Shown one piece after another: positions 30,863 through 38,897 of a DNA stretch of 64,000 nt. The first letter of the stretch is position 1, and each line of letters begins with the position of its first letter. Origin of the DNA: Lachnospiraceae bacterium JLR.KK002 (GTDB lineage Bacteria > Bacillota > Clostridia > Lachnospirales > Lachnospiraceae); contig JAYMNP010000001.1 in the NCBI GenBank assembly GCA_036941025.1, positions 3,640,001 to 3,704,000 of the forward strand, written 5' to 3'. Both the position numbers and the translations under genes were made by a program. The notes under the pieces are model-generated. The model was not told the DNA's origin. It ran no database searches and was given only the letters and a program-made list of their open reading frames with translations.

Positions 30863-32560
30863 CTATTTATGTTTCAGTCGGTTGCGTAAAATTTCCTGCA
30901 GACGTTCCGGATCTACGGGTTTGGAACAGTGTTCGTTCATTCCGGCTTCCCGCGACAGACGGATATCTTCCACAAAGGCATTTGCAGTCATGGCCACAAT
31001 CCAGACACTTTCCGCGTCCTTTCTGGAAAGCTGCCTGATTTTTCTGGTAGCTTCATAGCCGTTCAGAACGGGCATCTGAATATCCATGAAGATAACGTCA
31101 TAATAGCCTTCCGGAGAAGCTGCAAATTTTTCCACAGCCTGGGCGCCGTTGTCGGCCACCTCTGTCTGAACGCCGATGAGGGAGAAAATTTCCACCGCAA
31201 TTTCCTGATTCAGCTCCACATCCTCTACCAGCAGAATACGGTACTGGCTGTAATCCATGTCAGGGCTGGCGTAGGGGTCTTCTTCCATATCTTCCCGGTT
31301 TGTCAGACCGGAAATGGTCTCCAGCAGCCTGCTTTTAAAGAGCGGGCATGGAACGAAAGCATTGATTCCTGCACGGGTGGCCTGATATTCCATCTGGGCC
31401 CAGTCTGATTCCGATACCAGAAGAATCGGAAAATCCTGTCCTGCCAGATGGCGTACATGGGAGGCCAGTTCCAGAACCGGCATGTCGTCCAGTTCCTGTC
31501 CCAGCAGCATGGCACAGGGCATACGGTTTTCATACTGCTCCTCTGTCAGCCATGTAACCACATCCACGCCGCGCTTCATATGAACCGGCACCAGTCCTCC
31601 GTCTTTCAGGTATTCCAGAATCGGGGGCAGCCTGCTTTCCATGTTTTCTGCCACCAGGATTTGCTGCCCTGCCGGGAGATTCAGTTCTTCCCGATTCTGG
31701 AGAGCCACCGTAAACGGAAGGGTTACATGGAACGTACTGCCTTTCCCTTCCTGGCTTTCCACCCGAATCTGTCCGTCCATACGGTCTACCAGATTTTTCA
31801 CAATAGACATGCCAAGGCCGGTTCCTTCGATTTTGCTGGTGGCGGCGTTGGTTACCCTTTCAAAAGGAAGAAAGATTTTCTCCAGAAATTCCTGACTCAT
31901 GCCCATTCCGTTGTCTTTGCAGACAAAGTCAAACCATACCTGCCTGCGTCCGGTGGAATCCGGCTCTGCGGGCCGCTGCCGGAACTGAATCAGAATTTCT
32001 CCTTCTTTTTGAGTGTACTTTACGGCATTTCCGATAATATTAACCAGAATCTGCCGCAGATGAAGGGGATCTCCGATGAGATTTTCTTCCTGAATCAGAC
32101 CGATTTCTATCTGGAGGTTCTGATTCTTCTGGGCTGCCTGGGGACGTACAATGACGGCAATGTCGTGAACCAGATCCGCCAGAGAAAATTCTTCTTCATT
32201 TAAGGAAAGCCGGCCGCTGTCAATACGGGACATATCCAGCACATCATTGACCAGACTCATCAGGTGAGTGGAGGACGTTTTGATTTTGAGAAGGCAGTCC
32301 TGCACTCTCGTTTTTTCATCAATATGGGACAGTCCGATGGAGGTCATTCCGATAATTGCATTCATGGGAGTGCGGATATCGTGAGACATATTGGACAGGA
32401 AAATACTTTTTGCTCTGTTGGTCTCCTCTGCTTCCTGCAGAGATTTTTCCAGCTCGGCAATACGCTGCTCCAGTTCTGCAATCTTCTGCCGGTTTCGGGC
32501 GGAATCTGTTATTCTGTTCTGATTTGAATTTGTTACAGGATAATCTTTGTTTTCGCTCAT
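30863..32560 (-). CDS. Soluble hybrid histidine kinase with pseudo-receiver and receiver domains
   Basis: A 565-residue protein with no membrane helix. A coiled coil (about 24-50) leads to the dimerisation domain with phospho-His H60 in SHDIRTPMNA. The ATP-binding domain has DNGMGMS and GTGLGMSIVKN. Residues about 300-420 look like a receiver fold without the catalytic Asp and Lys (ILVAEN instead of an acidic pair, FVPCPL instead of KP). A complete receiver follows (about 440-560) with D493 and K547. Input must come from a partner or from the degenerate domain. Its likely downstream partner is the HD-GYP-like gene. Confidence 0.88.
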   Translation of the reverse strand: MSENKDYPVTNSNQNRITDSARNRQKIAELEQRIAELEKSLQEAEETNRAKSIFLSNMSHDIRTPMNAIIGMTSIGLSHIDEKTRVQDCLLKIKTSSTHLMSLVNDVLDMSRIDSGRLSLNEEEFSLADLVHDIAVIVRPQAAQKNQNLQIEIGLIQEENLIGDPLHLRQILVNIIGNAVKYTQKEGEILIQFRQRPAEPDSTGRRQVWFDFVCKDNGMGMSQEFLEKIFLPFERVTNAATSKIEGTGLGMSIVKNLVDRMDGQIRVESQEGKGSTFHVTLPFTVALQNREELNLPAGQQILVAENMESRLPPILEYLKDGGLVPVHMKRGVDVVTWLTEEQYENRMPCAMLLGQELDDMPVLELASHVRHLAGQDFPILLVSESDWAQMEYQATRAGINAFVPCPLFKSRLLETISGLTNREDMEEDPYASPDMDYSQYRILLVEDVELNQEIAVEIFSLIGVQTEVADNGAQAVEKFAASPEGYYDVIFMDIQMPVLNGYEATRKIRQLSRKDAESVWIVAMTANAFVEDIRLSREAGMNEHCSKPVDPERLQEILRNRLKHK

Positions 32561-32683
32561 ATTGCTGTTCTCTACACTTTCTGTTTGTGAATTGTTACTG
32601 TTCCGTTCCTTCCGGTGTGAGCAGTAACTATGAATCTGCCACGGCTGCTGTGCAGTTTATGCACGGGGCAATATAATATCAAC

Positions 32684-32692
32684 ATTATACCA
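32684..32692 (-). promoter_or_regulatory. Extended -10 promoter for the hybrid kinase
   Basis: On the minus strand TGG-TATAAT lies about 125 bases upstream of the kinase start. A good -35 was not found, which suits an extended -10 element. Confidence 0.45.
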
Positions 32693-32752
32693 TAGAAAAT
32701 GCAAAGATTCCATACCTGTTATTTTTTCAGATGAAAAACGTAACAGGGAAGC

Positions 32753-32797
32753 CCGGACTGAAATGTTACTGAAAAACAGTCCGGATTATGTTATAAT
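32753..32797 (+). promoter_or_regulatory. Inverted repeat and -10 box upstream of the Ca-loop protein operon
   Basis: CCGGACTG (32753-32760) and CAGTCCGG (32777-32784) form a perfect eight-base inverted repeat with a 16-base spacer. TATAAT follows at 32792-32797. The palindrome covers the -35 position, where no good hexamer is visible, so it could be an operator or an unusual promoter element. A second AT-rich stretch follows before the start codon. Confidence 0.45.
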
Positions 32798-32906
32798 AAA
32801 AATAAAAAATTATTTTGCGGAGATGCAAGAATTTTCCAAAACGTATCGTATTATAAGTAGAAAATAAAAAATGATAATGATTCAGAGAAAATCAGGAGGT
32901 CATATT

Positions 32907-33536
32907 ATGAAAAACCGTAAGAAAGCATTGATTGCAGGATTAGCCTGTGCCGCGGTTCTTGGGATTACCATTCCGGCAGCAGCGTTCAGTATGCAGAATC
33001 AGGAAGCACCGCTGAAAAAGGAACAGGTGGAGCAGAAGGCGGAAGTAAGACAGTCCGGAGCGGAAGATATGCTGAAACAGGCTGTTCAGACAATCAATGA
33101 AAAAGGCGAAGAGGTAACTGAACCGGAAGATGTGATACTGCCCGTGGTGGCGCCGGCAGATGAACCGGAAGACAGCAGCGATGTACCGCCTGCTGAAAAT
33201 GAAAACAATGACAGCGATGTTCCGGATACGGAAGCGCCGGCAGATGTAACAGAGAATCCGGATGCCGGTACAACAGCGGCTGTCTGTCCTTACTATGTGG
33301 ACGCCAATGGGGATGGATACTGCGACCACTGCGCCCATAACGGAGCCTGCGGCAATTATACGGATGCCAACGGAGACGGAATCTGCGATTACTGTACTCA
33401 TAACGGCAGCGGACACTGCGGCAATTATGTTGATACCAACGGAGACGGAATCTGTGACAACTGGAACGGTAACGGCGGCAATGGAAATGGCGGCGGACAC
33501 CATGGCGACGGACACCATGGAGGACATCACTGGTAA
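32907..33536 (+). CDS. Secreted protein with EF-hand-like Ca loops and His-rich tail
   Basis: A 209-residue exported protein. A signal peptide covers residues 1-27 with cleavage near AAAF. A Lys/Glu-rich part is followed by an acidic Pro/Glu/Asp spacer. Three repeats of the form D-x-N-G-D-G-x-C-D, each flanked by extra Cys (CPYYVDANGDGYCDHC, CGNYTDANGDGICDYC, CGNYVDTNGDGICDNW), resemble EF-hand or dockerin calcium loops with added Cys. The end is Gly/His-rich (HHGDGHHGGHHW), suited to binding Zn, Ni or Cu. I do not recognise a named family. It stands 21 bases before an ECF sigma gene. GGAGG sets the start. Confidence 0.82.
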   Translation: MKNRKKALIAGLACAAVLGITIPAAAFSMQNQEAPLKKEQVEQKAEVRQSGAEDMLKQAVQTINEKGEEVTEPEDVILPVVAPADEPEDSSDVPPAENENNDSDVPDTEAPADVTENPDAGTTAAVCPYYVDANGDGYCDHCAHNGACGNYTDANGDGICDYCTHNGSGHCGNYVDTNGDGICDNWNGNGGNGNGGGHHGDGHHGGHHW

Positions 33537-33557
33537 GAAGAACAAAGGGGATACTTT

Positions 33558-34040
33558 ATGCGTGGCGAACAGGAGGTCGAACAGGCAATAGAGACGTACG
33601 CCGATATGATACGGAGAATTTGCCTTTTACATCTGAATAACTATGAGGATACGGAGGATGTGCTTCAGGAGGTATTTTTGAAGTATGTCCTCCATTCTGC
33701 GGTCTTTGAAAATTCCGAACATGAAAAAGCATGGCTGATTCGGGTGACACTCAATGCCTGTAAAGATTTGAAAAGAAAGCTGTTTCGCCATGGGACGGTG
33801 CCGCTGGAAGTGCTTGCAGAGGAAGCTGCCAGTGTGAAGCCGGAGCAGATGGAGATACTGGAGACAGTGCTTGCGCTTCCGGCAAAATACAAGGACGTAA
33901 TTTATCTCCATTATTATGAAGGGTATACTGCCAGGGAAATAGGAACTATGCTGCATAAAAAAGAAAATACCATATATTCTCTTTTATCGCGGGGACGGGA
34001 AATTCTGAAACAGAAGTTAGGAGGTGGCGGCAGTGCATGA
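33558..34040 (+). CDS. ECF-type RNA polymerase sigma factor
   Basis: A 160-residue sigma-70 family factor with only regions 2 and 4. Region 2 has ICLLHLNNYEDTEDVLQEVFLK (-10 recognition part, residues about 17-38). Region 4 (about 105-155) has the helix-turn-helix LHYYEGYTAREIGTMLHKKENT. It lies between the secreted Ca-loop protein and the RsgI-like anti-sigma gene and overlaps the latter by eight bases. It presumably directs transcription of this operon and possibly others when released by the anti-sigma factor. Confidence 0.92.
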   Translation: MRGEQEVEQAIETYADMIRRICLLHLNNYEDTEDVLQEVFLKYVLHSAVFENSEHEKAWLIRVTLNACKDLKRKLFRHGTVPLEVLAEEAASVKPEQMEILETVLALPAKYKDVIYLHYYEGYTAREIGTMLHKKENTIYSLLSRGREILKQKLGGGGSA

Positions 34041-34827
34041 CGAGATTCGGGAAGCGTTTGGACAGGTACGTGCAACAGAGCAGATGAAACAGTCCGTATC
34101 AGAATATCTGAATCAGAACAGGCGGAAAACCGTAAAAGGCTCTATCCGGGTCAGCCTGGCACCGTTGGTTTCGGCCTGTGCCCTTTTGCTGCTCTGCGTC
34201 GGAATCGGGAACTGGTATTTTCAGGAAATGCCGGTATCTTATGTGAGCGTGGATGTAAATCCTTCCGTGGAACTGACACTGAACCGCAGAAATCGTGTGA
34301 CTGCTGCGGAAAGCCGGAATGAAGAAGGGGCGGTTGTTCTGGAACATCTGGAACTGGAGGGAAAGGATTATCTGGAGGCGGTGGAGATGCTGGTAGGAAG
34401 CAGGGCCATGCAGAAGTATCTTACGGGAGATGCGGAACTGACGGTTACGGTAGCCTCATCAAAAGCAGAGGAGCTTCTTTCCGGTCTGGAAAACAGCGAA
34501 GTAACCACCCATTACCACGGTATGTGCCGGAGCGCCGATATGGACACGGTGAGGTCTGCCCATGAGAATGACATGTCTCTGGGAAAATATCAGATGTATC
34601 AGCTTCTCTCCCGGTATAATTCAGAACTGACAGCGGAAGAATGCCAGTCGATTCCCATGTGCCAGCTTGGACGCCTCCTGGCTCAATATGAAAACGGCAG
34701 ACAGGAAGCGGTGGGAGAAGAAGAACTGACAGAGATGGAATCAGGCTGCGGCCATGAAGGCGGCAGCCACCATAGCGGAAAAGACCATCACGGAAATGGC
34801 CACCACAAATGTAAACCAACAAAATAA
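34033..34827 (+). CDS. RsgI-like transmembrane anti-sigma factor with His-rich tail
   Basis: A 264-residue protein. The N-terminal 40 residues are cytoplasmic and would hold the sigma factor. One membrane helix (about 39-57) follows. The outside part begins SYVSVDVNPSVELTLNRRNRVT, the pattern of the RsgI middle domain of clostridial biomass-sensing anti-sigma factors (usually partnered with SigI, not an ECF factor). The final 25 residues are His/Gly-rich (GSHHSGKDHHGNGHHK), echoing the tail of the secreted protein two genes upstream. GTG at 34033 is the start, set by AGGAGG; it overlaps the sigma gene. Confidence 0.82.
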   Translation: MHDEIREAFGQVRATEQMKQSVSEYLNQNRRKTVKGSIRVSLAPLVSACALLLLCVGIGNWYFQEMPVSYVSVDVNPSVELTLNRRNRVTAAESRNEEGAVVLEHLELEGKDYLEAVEMLVGSRAMQKYLTGDAELTVTVASSKAEELLSGLENSEVTTHYHGMCRSADMDTVRSAHENDMSLGKYQMYQLLSRYNSELTAEECQSIPMCQLGRLLAQYENGRQEAVGEEELTEMESGCGHEGGSHHSGKDHHGNGHHKCKPTK

Positions 34828-34833
34828 AATAGT

Positions 34834-34862
34834 TGACAATTGAAAAAATCCTGTGTATAGTT
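34834..34862 (+). promoter_or_regulatory. Promoter of the biotin operon
   Basis: TTGACA (34834-34839), a 17-nt spacer and TATAGT (34857-34862), forty bases before bioY. Confidence 0.75.
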
Positions 34863-34902
34863 GTCTCAGAAAGAGAAAAAGAAGAATGCACAGGAGGAAA
34901 TT

Positions 34903-35475
34903 ATGGGAAAAAAATTAACAGTGAAAGAAATTGTCTGCGGGGGTATGTTCACAGCACTGGTAGCGGCAGGGGCTTTTATTCAGGTTCCGGTACCGGGAAT
35001 GGACTATTTTACCCTGCAGTTTTTATTTGTATTGCTGGCGGGAATGATACTGGGGTATAAAATGGGGGCAGTCAGCGTAGGCGTATATGTACTGCTGGGG
35101 CTGTGCGGTCTGCCGATTTTTGCAGCAGGAGGCGGAATCGCCTATATTTTCCGGCCCAGTTTCGGCTATCTGATGGGATTTATCCTGGCGGCTTTTCTGG
35201 TGGGGCTGATTGTGGAAAAATCCGGAATTCGGGGATATGGAAAGTATTTAATTGCAGCCTTTGGAGGTTTCGTGGTTACATATGCAATCGGACTGGTATA
35301 CAAATATATGATGCTGAATTACTATGTGGGGGAGAAAACAGCTTTTGCCATGGTGCTGGCGGACTGTTTCCCTCTGGACATGCCGGGAGATATGGTGCTC
35401 TGTTTTCTGGCAGCAGGACTGGCTGTCCGTCTTGTACCGGCTTCCCGGAGTATTCTGGGTACTCTGGCAGAGTAA
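34903..35475 (+). CDS. bioY: Biotin transporter substrate-binding subunit BioY
   Basis: A 190-residue S-component of the energy-coupling-factor type. Five or six membrane helices and the family pattern are present: PVPGMDYFTLQFLFVLLAG, the GLPIFAAGGGIAYIFRPSFGYL motif and PLDMPGDMVLCFLAAGLA. It imports biotin, probably with ECF ATPases encoded elsewhere. ATG at 34903 follows AGGAGG; a longer frame from 34861 overlaps the promoter. bioB and bioD follow. Confidence 0.93.
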   Translation: MGKKLTVKEIVCGGMFTALVAAGAFIQVPVPGMDYFTLQFLFVLLAGMILGYKMGAVSVGVYVLLGLCGLPIFAAGGGIAYIFRPSFGYLMGFILAAFLVGLIVEKSGIRGYGKYLIAAFGGFVVTYAIGLVYKYMMLNYYVGEKTAFAMVLADCFPLDMPGDMVLCFLAAGLAVRLVPASRSILGTLAE

Positions 35476-35517
35476 AATCCGGAACAGAGATTTCTGACAG
35501 TAAAGCGGAGGAGAATT

Positions 35518-36486
35518 ATGGAGAACAGACTTGGAATTCTGAAAGAAAAAGTTTTGAAGGGATATCAGATTTATAAAAAGGAAGCCCTGTTTCTGGCAGA
35601 GCAGCCCCTGGAAGAATTGTGCGAAGGAGCCGATGAAATCCGCCGGGCTTTTTGCGGAAACGATTTCGATTTATGTACAATTATCAATGGAAAGAGTGGA
35701 AAATGTTCTGAAAACTGCAAATATTGCGCACAGTCTTCTTTTTACCAGACCCATGCGGAGAGCTATCCTCTGCTTGGCACGGAGGAACTGGTAAAACAGG
35801 CAGAGTACAACAGCCGGCGAGGCGTACCCAGATATTCCATTGTTACATCCGGAAAAAAACTGAGCAGTGAAGAAGTGGAACAGATTTGCGAGAGTATCCG
35901 GCAGATAAAAAAATCAGCGGACATTTCAGTCTGCGTGTCTTTCGGACTGCTGGAAGAAGCAGATTTCCGAAAAATTAAAGCAGCCGGAGCAGAACGGGTA
36001 CATAATAATCTGGAGGCTTCCGAAAAATATTTTCCGGAAGTCTGTACCACCCACACCTGGCAGGATAAGATTCAGGCGCTGGAAGCTGCAGGAGCGGCCG
36101 GACTGAGTGTCTGCAGCGGTGGTATTATGGGGCTGGGAGAAACCATGGAAGACCGTATTGACCTGGCACTGGCTCTGCGGAATCTGGGGGTAAATTCCAT
36201 TCCGGTCAATATGCTGAATCCCATTCCGGGCACTCCGTATGAAAAAAATCCCCGGCTTACGGAAGATGATATGTGCCGGATTGTGGCGGTGTTCCGTTTT
36301 ATTCTGCCGGAATCATTTATCCGCCTGGCGGGAGGCAGAGGACTGATGGCTGACCAGGGAAGGGAATGTTTCCGGTCCGGCGCAAATGCGGCTATTACGG
36401 GTGATATGCTGACCACAGCGGGAATCACCATCCAAAAGGATATGGAAATGCTGAAAGAACTGGGCTATCAGGTGGCAAAGGTATGA
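35518..36486 (+). CDS. bioB: Biotin synthase
   Basis: A 322-residue radical SAM enzyme that inserts sulfur into dethiobiotin. The radical SAM cluster ligands are C63, C67 and C70 (CSENCKYC). Sequences matching the auxiliary cluster region and substrate pocket include CSGGIMGLGET and NMLNPIPGTPYE. GGAGG precedes the ATG. Its stop overlaps bioD by four bases (ATGA). Confidence 0.95.
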   Translation: MENRLGILKEKVLKGYQIYKKEALFLAEQPLEELCEGADEIRRAFCGNDFDLCTIINGKSGKCSENCKYCAQSSFYQTHAESYPLLGTEELVKQAEYNSRRGVPRYSIVTSGKKLSSEEVEQICESIRQIKKSADISVCVSFGLLEEADFRKIKAAGAERVHNNLEASEKYFPEVCTTHTWQDKIQALEAAGAAGLSVCSGGIMGLGETMEDRIDLALALRNLGVNSIPVNMLNPIPGTPYEKNPRLTEDDMCRIVAVFRFILPESFIRLAGGRGLMADQGRECFRSGANAAITGDMLTTAGITIQKDMEMLKELGYQVAKV

Positions 36487-37169
36487 GCAGGGGAATCTTT
36501 ATAACCGGAACAGGTACGGATGTGGGAAAGACTTACATTACTGCCCTGCTGGTAAAAATTTTGCAGGAAGCAGGTGTGAAAGGGGCATATTATAAAGCAG
36601 CGGTCAGCGGAAATGAGCGAGACAGCCAGGGAAGGCTTATACCCGGAGATGCAGACTGGGTAAAAACTGTTTCCGGGATTGCCCAGCCACTGGAATCCAT
36701 GGTTCCCTATATTTACGAGCAGGCGGTTTCTCCGCACCTGGCAGCTGTTCAGGAAGGAAATCCGATGGAACGCTCCGTGGTATGCCGGAGGTATGAAGCA
36801 TTGTGCCGGGAATACGACTACATTACCATGGAGGGCAGCGGAGGGATTCTGTGTCCGTTGCGTCAGGAGGCAGGAAATGAACTGTGGCTGGAGGATATTA
36901 TCAGGGAACTTCGGCTTCCCTGTCTGGTAGTTGCAGACGCAGGTCTGGGCACCATTAACCATACCATACTGACCCTGGAATACCTGAAAATGAGAAAGAT
37001 TGAGGCAAAAGGTGTGATTTTGAACCATTTCCACCCGGAGAATGCAATGGAGCAGGACAACCGCAGAGTCATAGAACGCCGCGGAAAAGTCCCGGTTCTT
37101 GCGTGTGTGCCGGATTATGGGGAAAGTCTGGATATACAGGCAGAAAAGCTGATGGGTCTGTATCAATAA
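36483..37169 (+). CDS. bioD: Dethiobiotin synthetase
   Basis: A 228-residue ATP-dependent carboxylase that closes the ureido ring of 7,8-diaminopelargonic acid. The P-loop GTGTDVGKTYIT lies at residues 8-19, and the MEGSGGILCPL segment (near residue 117) is typical. No bioF, bioA, bioW or bioC/H is present beside it, so the cell can finish biotin from diaminopelargonate or dethiobiotin, or import biotin, but the early pathway is not shown here. Confidence 0.93.
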   Translation: MSRGIFITGTGTDVGKTYITALLVKILQEAGVKGAYYKAAVSGNERDSQGRLIPGDADWVKTVSGIAQPLESMVPYIYEQAVSPHLAAVQEGNPMERSVVCRRYEALCREYDYITMEGSGGILCPLRQEAGNELWLEDIIRELRLPCLVVADAGLGTINHTILTLEYLKMRKIEAKGVILNHFHPENAMEQDNRRVIERRGKVPVLACVPDYGESLDIQAEKLMGLYQ

Positions 37170-37178
37170 TAAGGGATT

Positions 37179-37294
37179 TAACCTGAGTACAAAAAAATGC
37201 GTATTGGGTGACAATTGTGGTATAATATGTACGGAAGAAACCTGAGTGCAAAAGACGTGTACTGCATGGTAATTGTGATACAATAATATGTAAA
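37179..37294 (+). repeat. Imperfect tandem duplication containing two promoters
   Basis: Two units of about 58 bp (37179-37237 and 37238-37294) both start AACCTGAGT, contain GCGTATTG/GTGTACTG-like and ACAATTGTGGTATAAT / GTAATTGTGATACAAT segments and end in ATATGTA. The first has an extended -10 TGG-TATAAT (37218-37226), the second TACAAT. Both lie ahead of the amidohydrolase gene. Confidence 0.6.
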
Positions 37295-37316
37295 AACCCT
37301 TCAGGAGGAATGCAAC

Positions 37317-38489
37317 ATGAAACATACCATATTAATAAAACAGGGAACTGTTCACGATGGGATTCACAGAGAACCATATGTGGCGGATATTCTGGTGGAA
37401 AAGGGGAAAATCACCAGAATTGAGCCCGCACTGGAAAAAGAAGAATTTCAGGATATCCAGGTGCTGGATGCGTCAGGCCTTGAGGTATATCCTGGTTTTG
37501 TGGAGGCCCACTGCCATCTGGGGCTGGACGGCTATGCCATTGGATTTGAAGGTGCGGATTATAATGAAATGACAGATTCCGTTACCCCTCAGCTCTCCGC
37601 AGTGGACGGGCTGAATCCCCAGGATGAAAGTATCCGCCTTGCAATGGAAGGCGGCGTAACCTGCGTGGCTTCAGGGCCGGGAAGTTCCAACGTGCTGGGA
37701 GGAACCTTTACGGTATACAAAACCACAGGAAAACGAATTGACGATATGGTAATAAAAGAAAAAGCAGCCATGAAATGCGCATTCGGGGAGAATCCCAAAC
37801 GCTGTTACAAGGACAAGGATATTTATTCGCGGATGACCACTGCTTCCATATTGCGGATTATGCTGGAAAAAACCGGAGAATATATGAAAAGAAAAGAGGC
37901 GGCGGGAGATGATGTACTGAAACAGCCTGCCTGGGACGCCAAACTGGAAGCGCTGATTCCTGTTCTGAAAGGGGAACTGCCTCTGAAAGCCCATGCCCAC
38001 CAGGCAAATGATATTTATACCGCTATCCGTATTGCAAAAGAATTTCAGGTGGGCCTTACCATTGACCATTGCACGGACGGTTCTCTGATTGCGGAAGACC
38101 TGGCAAAAGAAGGATATCCTGTGGCAGTAGGCCCCACACTGACCCATGCCAGCAAATTTGAATTGAAAAATAAGAGTTTCGAGACGCCGGGAGATCTGGC
38201 CAGAGCAGGCTGTCAGGTGTCCATTATCACCGATTCCCCGGTGATTCCCCAGCAGTATCTGGCCCTTTGCGCAGGCCTTGCAGTGAAATCCGGAATGGAT
38301 GAATTTGACGCTTTGCAGGCAATCACAATCAATGCGGCAAAACATATCGGCGTGGATGACAGGACGGGTTCTCTGGAAGCCGGTAAGGACGGAGATATTG
38401 TAATTGCAGACGGCAATCCCATGGTATCGGATACAAATATAGAATATGTGCTGATTGACGGGAATATCACATATCAGGAACATGACTGA
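37317..38489 (+). CDS. Amidohydrolase family protein
   Basis: A 390-residue metal-dependent hydrolase of the imidazolonepropionase/dihydroorotase-like superfamily. Metal ligands can be seen as H-x-H in EAHCHLGLDG, His in KAHAHQAND, His in TIDHCTDG, and Asp in ITDSPVIP. The C-terminal strand GSLEAGKDGDIVIADGNP is usual for the family. The substrate is not determinable; many homologues are annotated only as amidohydrolase. AGGAGG sets the start. A terminator follows. Confidence 0.88.
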   Translation: MKHTILIKQGTVHDGIHREPYVADILVEKGKITRIEPALEKEEFQDIQVLDASGLEVYPGFVEAHCHLGLDGYAIGFEGADYNEMTDSVTPQLSAVDGLNPQDESIRLAMEGGVTCVASGPGSSNVLGGTFTVYKTTGKRIDDMVIKEKAAMKCAFGENPKRCYKDKDIYSRMTTASILRIMLEKTGEYMKRKEAAGDDVLKQPAWDAKLEALIPVLKGELPLKAHAHQANDIYTAIRIAKEFQVGLTIDHCTDGSLIAEDLAKEGYPVAVGPTLTHASKFELKNKSFETPGDLARAGCQVSIITDSPVIPQQYLALCAGLAVKSGMDEFDALQAITINAAKHIGVDDRTGSLEAGKDGDIVIADGNPMVSDTNIEYVLIDGNITYQEHD

Positions 38490-38528
38490 TTTCTGCAGAT
38501 GAACGGTTCCCTGAAAATGGACGGAAGG

Positions 38529-38556
38529 AAAGCGTTGCCAAAAGGCAACGCTTTTT
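38529..38556 (+). terminator. Terminator of the amidohydrolase gene
   Basis: AAAGCGTTGCC-AAAA-GGCAACGCTTTTT, an eleven-base stem with a T-run. Confidence 0.85.
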
Positions 38557-38897
38557 GGGGGAGTAAATTTATGAAATGTTTCATGGGGTGCCACATCTTG
38601 GGCGGTGGCACCGATATATGTAAGATAACTTTCTGTATATGGAAGTTATATTGTTGTTTGTCGAAGCTGATAACGGTGCGCGCCTGTCTGAGCTATCAAC
38701 TTCATTTGATATACTGAGTATAGAATATAAATGTGTGCAAATTGTGGACAATTTCTAAAAGAAACATAAAGAATTCGAAAGAAATTATGAAGAAATTGAA
38801 AAAAAACTGCAAGTGATGTAGAATAGGATATACCCCGTGGAAACGCCGGGTATCGGAGCAGTCAGCGAATATTATTATGAGAGAAGGAGAATTTCAT
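38557..38897. other. Gene-free stretch with hairpins
   Basis: No gene. A hairpin GGTGCCAC...GTGGCACC lies at 38586-38612, and ATACCC...GGGTAT pairing at 38830-38854 lies in the probable leader of the DUF362 gene. The region between is AT-rich (38700-38820). A confident promoter could not be chosen. Confidence 0.4.

Noticed and set aside
34830..34902. A BirA operator before bioY
   Set aside because: Some half-site resemblance (GTTGACAA, GTTGTC) but not the usual TGTTAACC-spacer-GGTTAACA arrangement.
35103..35576. Frame overlapping bioY and bioB
   Set aside because: Shadow frame of two clearly identified genes.
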